A stretch of 36,265 nucleotides of DNA from Bacillota bacterium (GTDB taxonomy: Bacteria; Bacillota; Bacilli; Tumebacillales; Effusibacillaceae). Below the pieces are notes generated by a model. That model did not search any database and was not told where the DNA came from. It saw only the letters and a program-made list of their open reading frames with translations. Location of the stretch: positions 1 to 36,265 of the forward strand of contig JAGVBM010000346.1 in NCBI GenBank assembly GCA_020059765.1. Direction: 5' to 3'. Made by a program: the position numbers and the translations under genes. Each line of letters opens with the position of its first letter. Within the stretch, counting starts at the first letter, position 1. Shown here piece after piece: positions 23,990 through 33,383 of this stretch.

Positions 23990-25091
23990 ACTGCTTCTCC
24001 CCCATCACCAATCTGGCAATCCGGTCAGGTGTCGCCGTCTCGATGTCATCCGGTACGTTCTGGCCATGGGTCAAGTACGCCAGCGGCTTTCGAAAACGGT
24101 GAATCAGGTTGTAAATGGCACCGTAACTATTTGTTTCATCCAGTTTCGTAAAAATGAACTTGTCAATGGAAACACCCTCAAAATTGCCCACGATCTTTTC
24201 GAGATCGGAAGTTTTGGTAGTTAACGAGAGCACCAAACAAGTTTCATCCGGCTGCGATGCCTGCAAGAATCCGCTCAGTTCGTCGACCAGATCGACACTT
24301 CCGTAATTGCGGCCGGCCGTATCGATCAAGATCAAGTCCCGGTCCTGCAGCTTTTCAAATGCCTGTTCAATTTCGTCCGACGAAAAAACCACTTCTACCG
24401 GAACTTGCAAAATATTGGCGTAGATTTTCAACTGCTCGACGGCGGCAATTCGAAATGTATCCGTCGTGATAAACCCGACTTTGCGTTTGTTTTTCAAGAT
24501 TTCAACGGCCGCAATCTTGGCGATGGTGGTTGTTTTCCCTACTCCGGTAGGCCCCACAAATGCAACCACCTGCGACTCCGCCGAGAGAGAAAAACCATGA
24601 AAAGAGTCATTTATTTCCTTCTCTATTAAATTTGTCAGAATATGTCGAAATTCCTGCTCGTTCATTAAATTTATTTCATTATTTTCCTGCAAAGCCCTTA
24701 CGATCAAGGTTTCCACGAGATCGGGAGCCACATCATTCTCCAATAATTCCGTACGAATTCTCCGCACCGAATCCGGCAAGGCCTCATGGTTCTGATGCAA
24801 AAACTTTGCCAGGACTTCCCGCAATTCTTTGACTTCCCGCAGAACATCGGGAGTCGCTGCGGATATCGGCTGCTTCTCATGATGGGTCTCAGCACCCTTT
24901 TTTGGCGTCTTGTTTTGTGCAGCATCATTGACAGCCGCAACGACCTCCAGATGGGAGACGCTGAAAATCCCCAGAAACCCACGTTGCTTGATCTTTTTGG
25001 AACTGAGAATCACTGCGTTATGTCCGAGATCCTGACGGATTTTGGTCAATGCTTCCGGCATGTCTTTGACCACATAGCGTTTCACGATCAT
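23982..25091 (-). CDS. flhF: Flagellar SRP-like GTPase FlhF
   Basis: FlhF is the third SRP-type GTPase (with Ffh and FtsY) and helps set the site of flagellar assembly, dimerising with GTP and regulated by FlhG. The 369 residues have a basic N-terminal B domain (MIVKRYVVKDMPEALTKI), an N domain of helices, and a G domain with G1 FVGPTGVGKTTTIAKIA, TTDTFRIAAVEQLK, G3 LIDTAGR and G4 FTKLDET. The ATG shares one base with the flhA stop (TGATG), and the end overlaps flhG. Confidence 0.97.
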   Translation of the reverse strand: MIVKRYVVKDMPEALTKIRQDLGHNAVILSSKKIKQRGFLGIFSVSHLEVVAAVNDAAQNKTPKKGAETHHEKQPISAATPDVLREVKELREVLAKFLHQNHEALPDSVRRIRTELLENDVAPDLVETLIVRALQENNEINLMNEQEFRHILTNLIEKEINDSFHGFSLSAESQVVAFVGPTGVGKTTTIAKIAAVEILKNKRKVGFITTDTFRIAAVEQLKIYANILQVPVEVVFSSDEIEQAFEKLQDRDLILIDTAGRNYGSVDLVDELSGFLQASQPDETCLVLSLTTKTSDLEKIVGNFEGVSIDKFIFTKLDETNSYGAIYNLIHRFRKPLAYLTHGQNVPDDIETATPDRIARLVMGEKQYV

Positions 25092-27136
25092 CAGAGATTC
25101 ACCACCCCTCCACTTCTCACTTCAACTGATGGATCCAAATCATTGTAGGATAACACCGGAAAATCGGGCAGCACTTTTTCAATCAATCGCCGCATATGCA
25201 TGCGAATGTTGGGAGCCGTCAACAGAACTGGGGTCATACCGGCGGTCGTCATGTTTTGGATTTGTTCGTTTAATGATTGATAGATTGATTGGGAAATTCT
25301 CGGATCCAGGACAAGATAGGCGCCTTGTTCCGTGTGTTGGATATGGTCAAGGACTTGCTTTTCAACAGATGGCGAAAGGGTGATCACTGTCAACGGCTGC
25401 CCCGGCACTTTATACTGATTGGTAATCTGGCGGGCCAATGACGCCCTCACATATTCGGTCAACAGATCATGATCTTTGGAGTACACGGAAGAGTCCGCCA
25501 TCGTCTCGAGGATCGTCACCAAATCACGGATGGAGATTTTTTCCCGCAGCAAGTTCACCAACACCTTCTGCACGTCGCCGACAGAGTATACGGACGGAAT
25601 GATTTCCTCGATCAATGCCGGGTACTGGTTGCGAATGGAATCGATCAATTGTTTCGTTTCTTGACGTCCCACCAGTTCGTGAGTATGCCGTTTCAGAATT
25701 TCGGTCAGATGGGTGGCCACCACGGACGGCGGATCGACGACCGTGTACCCGGACATTTCAGCCGTTTCCCGCATGTCTTCGGAGATCCATAGCGCAGGCA
25801 GACCGAAAGCAGGTTCCTGCGTCGGCAGACCGACCACATTCGGATCTTCGATTCCCGGACTCATGGCCAGGTAATGATCCAGCATCAATTCGCCTTTCGC
25901 GACTTCACTTCCTTTAATTTTGATGACATATTCGTTGGGACGCAGTTGGATATTGTCGCGAATGCGAATGACCGGGATGACAACGCCCAATTCCAATGCC
26001 AATTGGCGGCGGATCATAATGACTCGATCCAGCAGGTCTCCGCCCTGGTTGGTATCGGCCAAGGGGATTAACGCATAACCGAATTCGAATTCGATCGGAT
26101 CCACATGGGTTAAGGAGATGACACTTTCCGGACTTCTGACTTCCGCCTGCTCCTCTTCCGCCACTTGTTCCTGCAATTTGATTTCCTGCACCGCATTGGT
26201 TCGTTGGATCGAGTAGCCGCCGAATGCGACCAATGCGGCAATCGGCAGAGTGGTCAGCGGCCCGATCGGTGTGAATACTCCCAATAAAACAATCATGCCG
26301 GCCACAATAAACAGCAGTTTCGGGTAAGCGAGCAATTGCCGCATCACATCTTGGCTCAAATTGCTGTCGGAAGCGGCGCGGGTCACCACCAGACCGGTCG
26401 CAGTGGAAATCAAGAGTGCCGGAATCTGCGAGACAAGTCCGTCACCGACGGAAAGGAGTGTGTATTTTTGCAGAACCTGCGCAAAATCGAGACCTTGATC
26501 GTTCATCGTCATGCCGATGATAAAACCGCCGATCACATTGATAATGACAATGATAATGGATGCAATGGCATCGCCTTTGACAAACTTGCTGGCACCGTCC
26601 ATCGCTCCGTAAAAATCCGCTTCCCGTTCAATTGTCCGGCGACGTTCCCGGGCCTCTTTTTCAGTAATAAGACCGGAGTTCAGATCCGCATCAATGCTGA
26701 TCTGTTTCCCCGGCATCGCATCGAGGGTGAAACGCGCGGCAACTTCCGCGACCCGTTCCGCTCCTTTAGTAATGACGATAAATTGAATGATGACAAGAAT
26801 TAAAAATACGATAAAACCGACGACTGCATTGCCGCCGACGACAAAATCGCCAAATGTGTGAATGACATTTCCCGCCTCTCCTTTACTGAGAATCAAGCGG
26901 GTGGAGGACACGTTCAAGCCCAGCCGGAACAAGGTGGTGACCAACAGCAGTGCCGGAAATATTGCAAACTGCAGCGGTTCTTTCGTATTCATGGCAACCA
27001 GCAGAATCGTCAGTGATACCGAAAGATTGATGATCAACAGAAAATCAAGCATCCATGTAGGCAGAGGAATCACCATCATGACGACGATTCCAAGTATTCC
27101 GAAGGTGATTGTGAGATCCGACAGTCTGAACTTCAT
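25091..27136 (-). CDS. flhA: Flagellar export gate protein FlhA
   Basis: FlhA forms the nonameric ring of the flagellar type III export gate and couples proton flow to substrate transfer. The 681 residues comprise an N-terminal half with about eight membrane helices, the FHIPEP-family cytoplasmic loop (DAMPGKQISIDADLNSGLIT, and RRRTIEREADFYGAMDGASK), and a large C-terminal cytoplasmic domain that docks chaperone-substrate complexes. The ATG follows AAAGGAGGACGGG, 17 bases after flhB. The length is normal for the family. Confidence 0.98.
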   Translation of the reverse strand: MKFRLSDLTITFGILGIVVMMVIPLPTWMLDFLLIINLSVSLTILLVAMNTKEPLQFAIFPALLLVTTLFRLGLNVSSTRLILSKGEAGNVIHTFGDFVVGGNAVVGFIVFLILVIIQFIVITKGAERVAEVAARFTLDAMPGKQISIDADLNSGLITEKEARERRRTIEREADFYGAMDGASKFVKGDAIASIIIVIINVIGGFIIGMTMNDQGLDFAQVLQKYTLLSVGDGLVSQIPALLISTATGLVVTRAASDSNLSQDVMRQLLAYPKLLFIVAGMIVLLGVFTPIGPLTTLPIAALVAFGGYSIQRTNAVQEIKLQEQVAEEEQAEVRSPESVISLTHVDPIEFEFGYALIPLADTNQGGDLLDRVIMIRRQLALELGVVIPVIRIRDNIQLRPNEYVIKIKGSEVAKGELMLDHYLAMSPGIEDPNVVGLPTQEPAFGLPALWISEDMRETAEMSGYTVVDPPSVVATHLTEILKRHTHELVGRQETKQLIDSIRNQYPALIEEIIPSVYSVGDVQKVLVNLLREKISIRDLVTILETMADSSVYSKDHDLLTEYVRASLARQITNQYKVPGQPLTVITLSPSVEKQVLDHIQHTEQGAYLVLDPRISQSIYQSLNEQIQNMTTAGMTPVLLTAPNIRMHMRRLIEKVLPDFPVLSYNDLDPSVEVRSGGVVNL

Positions 27137-27153
27137 TTTGCCCGTCCTCCTTT

Positions 27154-28230
27154 CTACACTTTTCTCTTTAATTTGTAAACATAGGCCAATACTTCGGCAA
27201 CGGCCTGAAACAATTCCTGCGGAATGGCGGCACCAATCTCAACCATTCGATACAATGTCTGCGCCAACGGTTTGTTCTCAACCAGAATCACACCGTTCTC
27301 CCGGGCGATCTGTTTGATCCGCTGCGCCAGTTCGTCGACCCCTTTTGCCAGCACGACGGGAGCCTCCATACTCTCAGCGTCATATTGGATGGCAATCGCG
27401 TAGTGAGTCGGGTTGGTAATGATTACGTCCGCCTTCGGCACCTCCTGCATCATGCGCCGCATCGCCATTGCCCGTTGGCGTTCCTTGATTTTTCCTTTGA
27501 TGGTCGGGTTCCCTTCCGTCCTTTTGTACTCCTCTTTGATCTCCTCTTTGCTCATGCGCAGACTTTTCTCATGATCATAGCGTTGATAGAGGGTATCGAA
27601 GAGCGCCAATAGCAACAGGAGCAGCGCCGACTTCCAGAGAACCGCGTAGGCAATATCGCCGATTGTCGCCATGATGCCCGCCGTTTCCATCCGGATCAAG
27701 TCGGACATGCGGCCCAATTCGCCGATAATCTCGTTGTACACGAGATAACCGATCATCGTAATCTTGATCAGCGATTTGATCAATTCGACCAGAGTTCGCT
27801 GCGAGAAGATGCGCTTGAATCCGGTGATCGGATTTAATTTTTCCAATTTCGGGGTGATCGGCTCAACGGTAAAAATCCCGCCGACCTGCAGCCAACTGGC
27901 CGCAAATCCGACAACGAACACCACTCCGACAACCGGCAGGGATATTTTTGCGGCAAACAGCAGCACTGACATAAACAAGTTTCGTGCATTGCCATCCGTC
28001 AAGGAAAGTGACAGATTTTGCGAAAAACCGACTTGCATGTAATGGATCAGATTATCTATATAAAATCCGGCCAACAGTTTCATCGTCAGCACGGCACCTA
28101 AAACAACCATCGCCGAAGCGAGTTCCGGACTCTTGGCAACCTGCCCCTTTCGTCTTGCTTCCAGCAGCTTTTGCGGGGTAGGCTTCTCTGTTTTTTCGCC
28201 GGCAAACTGTTGCAGATTCCATTGAATCAT
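27154..28230 (-). CDS. flhB: Flagellar export switch protein FlhB
   Basis: FlhB switches export from rod/hook to filament substrates after self-cleavage. The 358 residues have an N-terminal cytoplasmic piece with KTEKPTPQKLLEARRKGQVA, four membrane helices, and a cytoplasmic C-domain with the autocleavage site NPTHYAIAI beginning at N273. That site is intact, so substrate switching, probably sensed with FliK, should be normal. The ATG overlaps the fliR stop as ATGA. Confidence 0.98.
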   Translation of the reverse strand: MIQWNLQQFAGEKTEKPTPQKLLEARRKGQVAKSPELASAMVVLGAVLTMKLLAGFYIDNLIHYMQVGFSQNLSLSLTDGNARNLFMSVLLFAAKISLPVVGVVFVVGFAASWLQVGGIFTVEPITPKLEKLNPITGFKRIFSQRTLVELIKSLIKITMIGYLVYNEIIGELGRMSDLIRMETAGIMATIGDIAYAVLWKSALLLLLLALFDTLYQRYDHEKSLRMSKEEIKEEYKRTEGNPTIKGKIKERQRAMAMRRMMQEVPKADVIITNPTHYAIAIQYDAESMEAPVVLAKGVDELAQRIKQIARENGVILVENKPLAQTLYRMVEIGAAIPQELFQAVAEVLAYVYKLKRKV

Positions 28231-29018
28231 AGGCGCCCCCCCAATAATTGCAGCAAAGCATCAACCTGTCGAAACATCAGGAAGAACAGATCCTGGAAAA
28301 AATACACCAGGAAGGGCATCGTCAGGATCAACATGAAAAATCCCAACAGGAGCTTGACCGGCAACCCCACCACAAAAATGTTCATTTGCGGGACGGTGCG
28401 GGCCATGATCGCAAAACCTACATCGGCCAAAAACAGGGCGGCAACCACCGGCATGCTGATTTTTAAAGCCAAAAGGAACATGACGGAAAACGACTTGAAG
28501 AAAAATTCTAGCAACCCCTCTGTAAAAGTAAATCCTCCCAGCGGTACAAACTGAAAACTCTGCATAATTGCAGTTATGAGTCCGTAGTGGCCATCAATTC
28601 CCAAAAACAGCAAGAGGGCCAGCAAATTTTTAAAACTGCCGATAATCGGCATATGAAACCCGGTTTGCGGATCCATCACATTGACAATGGAAAACCCGAT
28701 TTGCAAATCGATAAATTGTCCGGCAACCTGAATGGCCGAAAATACGAGCGTTGCGGTATAGCCGATGACAAGACCGACTGCCAGCTCTTTGACGACCATC
28801 AGCAATAACCAGATAGGACTTCCGAATATCGCACTCCATTCCTGCACGGAGGGAACACCGGGCAACGCGATCAGGCCCATGAAGAAGGCCAAACCGATTT
28901 TGAAATGGACCGGCACGCCACGCATTCCGAAGATTGGAGCAATCAGAAACATGCCGCTGATTCGGACGGCCATCAACAACAATTTTGCGATTTGTTCGAG
29001 AGGAACAGCAAAATCCAA
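28227..29018 (-). CDS. fliR: Flagellar export gate protein FliR
   Basis: FliR is a membrane component of the FliP5-Q4-R1 export pore. The 263 residues form about six hydrophobic helices, with the family-typical VRISGMFLIAPIFGMRGVP near the N-terminus. The start is TTG at 29018 (protein MDFAVPLEQ), directly preceded by GGAGG at five bases, and no better ATG lies nearby. Twelve bases separate it from fliQ; it overlaps flhB. Confidence 0.96.
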   Translation of the reverse strand: MDFAVPLEQIAKLLLMAVRISGMFLIAPIFGMRGVPVHFKIGLAFFMGLIALPGVPSVQEWSAIFGSPIWLLLMVVKELAVGLVIGYTATLVFSAIQVAGQFIDLQIGFSIVNVMDPQTGFHMPIIGSFKNLLALLLFLGIDGHYGLITAIMQSFQFVPLGGFTFTEGLLEFFFKSFSVMFLLALKISMPVVAALFLADVGFAIMARTVPQMNIFVVGLPVKLLLGFFMLILTMPFLVYFFQDLFFLMFRQVDALLQLLGGRL

Positions 29019-29030
29019 GGAAACCTCCGC

Positions 29031-29300
29031 CTATCTGACAAACTGCATTAAATTACCCATGATGCCATTTGTAAAATCCAGCATAACAGTCAGCATCCAC
29101 GGTCCGAAGACGGCCAGCGCAACAACTACCGCCAAGATCTTTGGGATAAAGGACAACGATTGTTCCTGTATCTGGGTGGTCGCTTGCAAAACGCTGACGA
29201 TCAGTCCGACTACCAAACCCAAAATCAGAATGGGTGCCGATATCTTTAGAGTTGTCCAGAGCGCTTGTTGGCCTAACTGAATGACAAAATTAGTTCCCAT
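29031..29300 (-). CDS. fliQ: Flagellar export gate protein FliQ
   Basis: This is an 89-residue protein with two membrane helices, the standard size for FliQ, which winds around the FliP/FliR core of the export gate. The conserved central turn includes ISVLQATTQIQEQSLSFIPK. ATG 29300 follows AGGAG with a spacing of about ten bases. It stands between fliP and fliR, the invariant order. Confidence 0.97.
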   Translation of the reverse strand: MGTNFVIQLGQQALWTTLKISAPILILGLVVGLIVSVLQATTQIQEQSLSFIPKILAVVVALAVFGPWMLTVMLDFTNGIMGNLMQFVR

Positions 29301-29315
29301 TTAACAACCCCACTC

Positions 29316-30068
29316 CTATTGATAACCCTGCAACAACGACTTGACGATCAGATACCAACCGTCCACCATCACAAACAACAAAATCTTAAACGGGAGGGAA
29401 ATCATGACCGGCGGCAGCATCATCATTCCCATCGACATCAGTGTGGTCGAGACCACTAAATCGATAATCAAAAACGGAATAAAAATCATAAAACCGATCT
29501 GAAAGGCTGTCTTCAATTCACTGATGGCATACGCCGGAACCAATGTGGACAGCGGAATTTCTTCCACAGTTTTCGGAATCGGACTTTTGCGATATTCGAT
29601 GAACAACAGCAAATCCTTCTCCCTCGTTTGTTTGGCCATAAAATGCTTAAACGGAATCGCAGCCTTCTCCAACGCTTGAGTCTGCGTCAATTGACCGGCC
29701 ATATAGGGTTGCAGTGCCGTTTCATTTACTTGGCTCAATGTCGGAGTCATGATGAACAACGTCATAAACAGGGCCAGTCCGATCAGCACTTGATTTGGCG
29801 GCATTTGTTGAATGGATAGAGCGTTTCGAACAAACGAGAAGACGACGATAATGCGCGTAAAGGATGTCATTAATATCAAAATTCCGGGAGCCAGCGACAA
29901 AACGGTCAACAGTAATATAATCTGGATGCTGGTCGCCACGTCGGCCGGGTTATCGGATGTGTTCAGATCCAAATTGATGCCCGGAATCCCGACCCCTTCC
30001 GCATGCACCAGTCCCGCAGGAAAAAGCAGGAATCCAATCGTCAAAAGAATCAGCAGTTTGTTCGTCAT
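29316..30068 (-). CDS. fliP: Flagellar export gate protein FliP
   Basis: FliP forms the pentameric core of the export pore. The 250 residues begin with a cleavable-type signal peptide (hydrophobic to about 18, ending VHAEG), followed by a periplasmic piece and four membrane helices. The family signatures MTSFTRIIVVFSFVRNALS (about 88-106) and PFLIIDLVVSTTLMSMGMM (about 198-216) are present. It overlaps fliO as ATGA. The SwrB-like protein downstream is expected to act on FliP. Confidence 0.98.
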   Translation of the reverse strand: MTNKLLILLTIGFLLFPAGLVHAEGVGIPGINLDLNTSDNPADVATSIQIILLLTVLSLAPGILILMTSFTRIIVVFSFVRNALSIQQMPPNQVLIGLALFMTLFIMTPTLSQVNETALQPYMAGQLTQTQALEKAAIPFKHFMAKQTREKDLLLFIEYRKSPIPKTVEEIPLSTLVPAYAISELKTAFQIGFMIFIPFLIIDLVVSTTLMSMGMMMLPPVMISLPFKILLFVMVDGWYLIVKSLLQGYQ

Positions 30069-30619
30069 TTCTCATCCGTATCCCATTCTTGAATCTTTTT
30101 TCGTTGATCTTTCATTTGATTCAGTTTCGATTGCAGCGTTTCGAAAAACGGGGCGGGTTCTTCCTCTTGCCCGGGCTTAGTCTGAATCGGCAGCCATTTG
30201 CTCATCCAATCAGGCAAATCTCGGGCAGACAGGACGGTGGACTGGCTGCGAATCCGTTCTACCGTTTCTTCTTCGGCAATCACATCGATCAAAGTAACAT
30301 CTTCCCCTACCCCCACCACGTAAATCCGGTCTTCCAATGAAATCATTTGAATTGTGCGATTTGCCGCAAGCGGATGAACAGAGAGGGTTTGCATCAGCGG
30401 GTGATGTCTGCCGACGTTGGATCGAACAGCCAAAAACTTGATAAACAAATAGACGACAGCTGCGATCAAACCGATGATCAATAGCAGTTCGAACAGGCCA
30501 ACCAACAAGGACCAACCGTTGCCGGAGCCCAGGTCGGAAACGGGAACTTGCGTATCCGTCTGCGGATCGCCCCGTTTGATCATATCCTCAACCGATTCGC
30601 CAAGGCTCAAGAACCTCAC
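30065..30619 (-). CDS. fliO: Flagellar export assembly protein FliO (FliZ of Bacillus)
   Basis: FliO is a small bitopic membrane protein that helps assemble the FliP ring. The 184 residues have one strong membrane helix (about 39-62), followed by a cytoplasmic beta-rich domain that includes MISLEDRIYVVGVGEDVTLI. The C-terminus is charged. The start is GTG at 30619 with AAGGGGG nine bases upstream. Unlike many Bacillus homologues it has no evident N-terminal signal peptide, so the helix follows about 38 leading residues. Context between cheY and fliP confirms the call. Confidence 0.9.
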   Translation of the reverse strand: MRFLSLGESVEDMIKRGDPQTDTQVPVSDLGSGNGWSLLVGLFELLLIIGLIAAVVYLFIKFLAVRSNVGRHHPLMQTLSVHPLAANRTIQMISLEDRIYVVGVGEDVTLIDVIAEEETVERIRSQSTVLSARDLPDWMSKWLPIQTKPGQEEEPAPFFETLQSKLNQMKDQRKKIQEWDTDEK

Positions 30620-30644
30620 CTATTTACGCCCCCTTGTTGCCATT

Positions 30645-31004
30645 TCAGCCAATCGTCTTTTTAATCGCTTCCAGAACACGATCTGCTTGGAACGGCTTGA
30701 CGATAAAATCTTTCGCGCCTGCCTGAATCGCGTCGATCACCATCGCCTGTTGCCCCATCGCCGAACACATGATCACTTTCGCGTTCGGGTCATAGGATCG
30801 AATCTCTTTCAGCGCTCCAAGGCCGTCCATCTCCGGCATCGTGATGTCCAGCGTCACAAGATCCGGCTGCAGTTCTTTGTATTTGGTAACCGCTTCTTTT
30901 CCGTCTTGCGCTTCGCCGATCACTTCGAAGCCGTTCTTCGTCAGAATTTCCTTGATCATCATTCGCATAAATGCTGCGTCATCCACAATCAAAATCTTTG
31001 CCAT
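30645..31004 (-). CDS. cheY: Chemotaxis response regulator CheY
   Basis: CheY, phosphorylated by CheA, binds the flagellar switch and alters rotation. The 119 residues are a lone receiver domain with the acidic pair D8-D9, phospho-acceptor D53 in LDITMPEMDG, the switch serine in CSAMG and the lysine in IVKPF. It lies between fliY and fliO, as in Bacillus. Likely dephosphorylated by CheC and FliY, both encoded nearby. The ATG follows AGAGGGGG. Confidence 0.98.
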   Translation of the reverse strand: MAKILIVDDAAFMRMMIKEILTKNGFEVIGEAQDGKEAVTKYKELQPDLVTLDITMPEMDGLGALKEIRSYDPNAKVIMCSAMGQQAMVIDAIQAGAKDFIVKPFQADRVLEAIKKTIG

Positions 31005-31023
31005 GTTATGAATCCCCCTCTAA

Positions 31024-32361
31024 TTATTGAAGTTTGGCAATGCGTTCGGCAGGCGAAAGGATGTCTGTCACACGTACGCCAAAGTTTTCATCAATGACAA
31101 CAACTTCCCCTTTGGCAACCAATTTGTTGTTTACCAGGATGTCCACCGGTTCTCCGGCCAGTTTGTCCAATTCGATAATCGCGCCGGGACCAAGCTCCAG
31201 GATGTCGCGAATCTGCTTGCGGGTACGCCCCAGTTCGACTGTGACCTGCAGTGGAATATCCAGCAGCAGATTCATATTTCCGCTGGAACCGACAGACGGA
31301 TCGGCCGCGGAGAACGATCCGAACTGCGCGGGCTGAACGTGAACCGGAGCTGCAGTTCCATATGTGTTGGGCATTCCGTAACCGGAAGGCTGATGATAGG
31401 CAGGTTGCATGTTATGACCCGGATGCGGAGCCCCTCCGCCCATCATGCCATAGCCGTTTTGCGGCGGTTGCTGCATGGACGGTGTGCCATATCCGGCTTG
31501 CGGATGGACAGGGGGCATCCCGTATGCCGTTGGTTGCGGTTGCGTCGGCGGCGTTTGATAAGCAGGCGCCTGCACGTCCGCTGTCGGCTGTTGATACGCG
31601 GGGGCAGGAGTCGGTTGACTTGCAGAAGTTCCGCCGCTGGAACCGGCTTGCGACGGCGCGGGCGTTTCTTTGCCGGTGTTATCGTAACCCGTTAACTTGG
31701 CTAACATGGTTTTGGCGAAACTGATCGGGACAAGCTGCATCATATTGGAATCGATCAAATTTCCGACCAACAGACGGAAGGAGATTTTGACCAATATTTC
31801 ATCGGATGGAAACAGGTCAAGGGCATGACTCTCGTCAAGGGTTAATACACTGACTGCCGGCGGCGTGATATTGACCATCATGTTAAAAATAGTCGACATC
31901 GAAGTTGCGGCAGATCCCATCATCTGGTTCATCGCTTCTGCAACGGCACTCATGTGCAGTTCATTCAATTCCTCAGACGTCACGTTTCCATCTCCGCCCA
32001 GCATCAGGTCGGCGATCACCTGCGCGTCCCGCACTTGAATGGCGAGCACGTTTGCCCCTACGAATCCGTCGGTGTAATCGACTTTGATGACAACATGCGG
32101 CAGCGGCAAATCATTCTGCAGATTGGATCTGCGAACCAGGGAAACGGAAGGAGTGGTGATTTCCACCTTTTGCCGCAGCAATGTGGAAAGGGCGGTCGCC
32201 GCCGTTCCCAACGAAATATTGCCGATTTCACCCAATGCATCCCGTTCAAAATCGCTCAACTCTTCTTCCGGATGCTGACCGGTATTATCCTCATTGCTCT
32301 CCACGACTCCTTGTCGAAGGAGCGCATCAATTTCATCTTGTGATAGGAAGTCCTTCGTCAT
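31024..32361 (-). CDS. fliY: Flagellar switch protein and CheY-P phosphatase FliY (FliN type)
   Basis: FliY replaces FliN in the C-ring of Bacilli and dephosphorylates CheY-P. The 445 residues start with the CheY-P-binding peptide FLSQDEIDALL. A CheC-like domain follows with two phosphatase motifs (GEIGNISLGTAATALS about 45-60; the second with EAMNQMMGSAATSMS about 140). Next is a long linker (about 233-345) rich in P, Q, G, Y and A, and then the C-terminal SpoA/FliN domain (VTVELGRTRKQIRDILELG). The linker makes it longer than B. subtilis FliY (378). The gene overlaps fliM by 29 bases. Confidence 0.97.
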   Translation of the reverse strand: MTKDFLSQDEIDALLRQGVVESNEDNTGQHPEEELSDFERDALGEIGNISLGTAATALSTLLRQKVEITTPSVSLVRRSNLQNDLPLPHVVIKVDYTDGFVGANVLAIQVRDAQVIADLMLGGDGNVTSEELNELHMSAVAEAMNQMMGSAATSMSTIFNMMVNITPPAVSVLTLDESHALDLFPSDEILVKISFRLLVGNLIDSNMMQLVPISFAKTMLAKLTGYDNTGKETPAPSQAGSSGGTSASQPTPAPAYQQPTADVQAPAYQTPPTQPQPTAYGMPPVHPQAGYGTPSMQQPPQNGYGMMGGGAPHPGHNMQPAYHQPSGYGMPNTYGTAAPVHVQPAQFGSFSAADPSVGSSGNMNLLLDIPLQVTVELGRTRKQIRDILELGPGAIIELDKLAGEPVDILVNNKLVAKGEVVVIDENFGVRVTDILSPAERIAKLQ

Positions 32362-33349
32362 CTTCCTTCACCCCTTCCTCAAGTACTTCTGTGACTTGCA
32401 CGGCGATTCGCCCACGGCTTACGCCCGGCTGTCCGACATACTTCCTTGCGTTTCCCACTTTGATTGGCAAATGCTGATCGATCTCCTGCTCAAGTTTGAT
32501 TACATCGCCAACCGTCAACTGCAAAAACTCTTCCACCGTTATCGACGAGAAGCCTAACTCAACCGAAATGGGCAAGGACGCATACTGCAGCGACTTCTGA
32601 ATGGCTTGCAGATCATCGGAGTTCTCACGCGGTTTCTTGATGTTCATCCAATAATGGGCCGACAGTTTTGGCATAATCGGTTCAAGCACCACGTGCGGCA
32701 TGCATACGTTGATCATCCCGGATGTCTCTCCGATTTTGGAAGACAGGGACACAACCGCAACCGTTTCATTCGGGGAAACGAGCTGCATGAATTGTGGATT
32801 GACTTCCATCATGTCCATTTCCGGATCAAGGTCCGCAACGCCTTTCCAAGCATCTCCGAAATATTCAAGTGCCCTGCTGAACATCCGCATCATGACTCTG
32901 TTTTCAATTTCCGTCAGAGATCTGACCACGTCCTGACCGTGGCCATGTCCGCCCAACAAGCGATCCAACATCGCGTACGCAATGTTCGGATTGACTTCCA
33001 TCACAAACTTGCCGTCTAACGGCTGCACACCGAAAATGTTCAAAATGGTGACTTTCGGAATGGAACGGATAAATTCCTCGTAGGGCAACTGTTCGACGGA
33101 GATCACCTGAATCTGCACATACGTTCTTAAATTGGCTGAAAAATAAGTTGTCAGCAGACGGGAGAAATTTTCAAAAATCCGGCTGAGACTGCGGATCTGA
33201 TCCTTTGAGAAACGCATCGCACGCTTAAAATCATAGGTTTTGACTTTACGGTCCGTTTCTTCTTTTCGAATCTCTTCGGCTGTCAGTTCCCCGGATGAAA
33301 GTGCGGACAACAGAGCATCAATTTCATTTTGGGAAAGCACTTCTGCCAT
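32333..33349 (-). CDS. fliM: Flagellar motor switch protein FliM
   Basis: FliM forms the middle of the C-ring and receives CheY-P. I start at ATG 33349 (MAEVLSQNEIDALLSAL), not the in-frame GTG at 33358, which lies inside the ribosome site AAGGGGG. This gives 338 residues: the EIDALL CheY-binding peptide, a flexible link, a CheC-like middle domain (about 45-240, without phosphatase motifs, as expected), and a C-terminal SpoA domain (VELGFSSITVEEFLQLTVGD). The order fliL-fliM-fliY is standard. Confidence 0.98.
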   Translation of the reverse strand: MAEVLSQNEIDALLSALSSGELTAEEIRKEETDRKVKTYDFKRAMRFSKDQIRSLSRIFENFSRLLTTYFSANLRTYVQIQVISVEQLPYEEFIRSIPKVTILNIFGVQPLDGKFVMEVNPNIAYAMLDRLLGGHGHGQDVVRSLTEIENRVMMRMFSRALEYFGDAWKGVADLDPEMDMMEVNPQFMQLVSPNETVAVVSLSSKIGETSGMINVCMPHVVLEPIMPKLSAHYWMNIKKPRENSDDLQAIQKSLQYASLPISVELGFSSITVEEFLQLTVGDVIKLEQEIDQHLPIKVGNARKYVGQPGVSRGRIAVQVTEVLEEGVKEDDEGLPITR

Positions 33350-33383
33350 CGGAGTCACCCCCTTGCCTGTCTATTGCAGCGAT

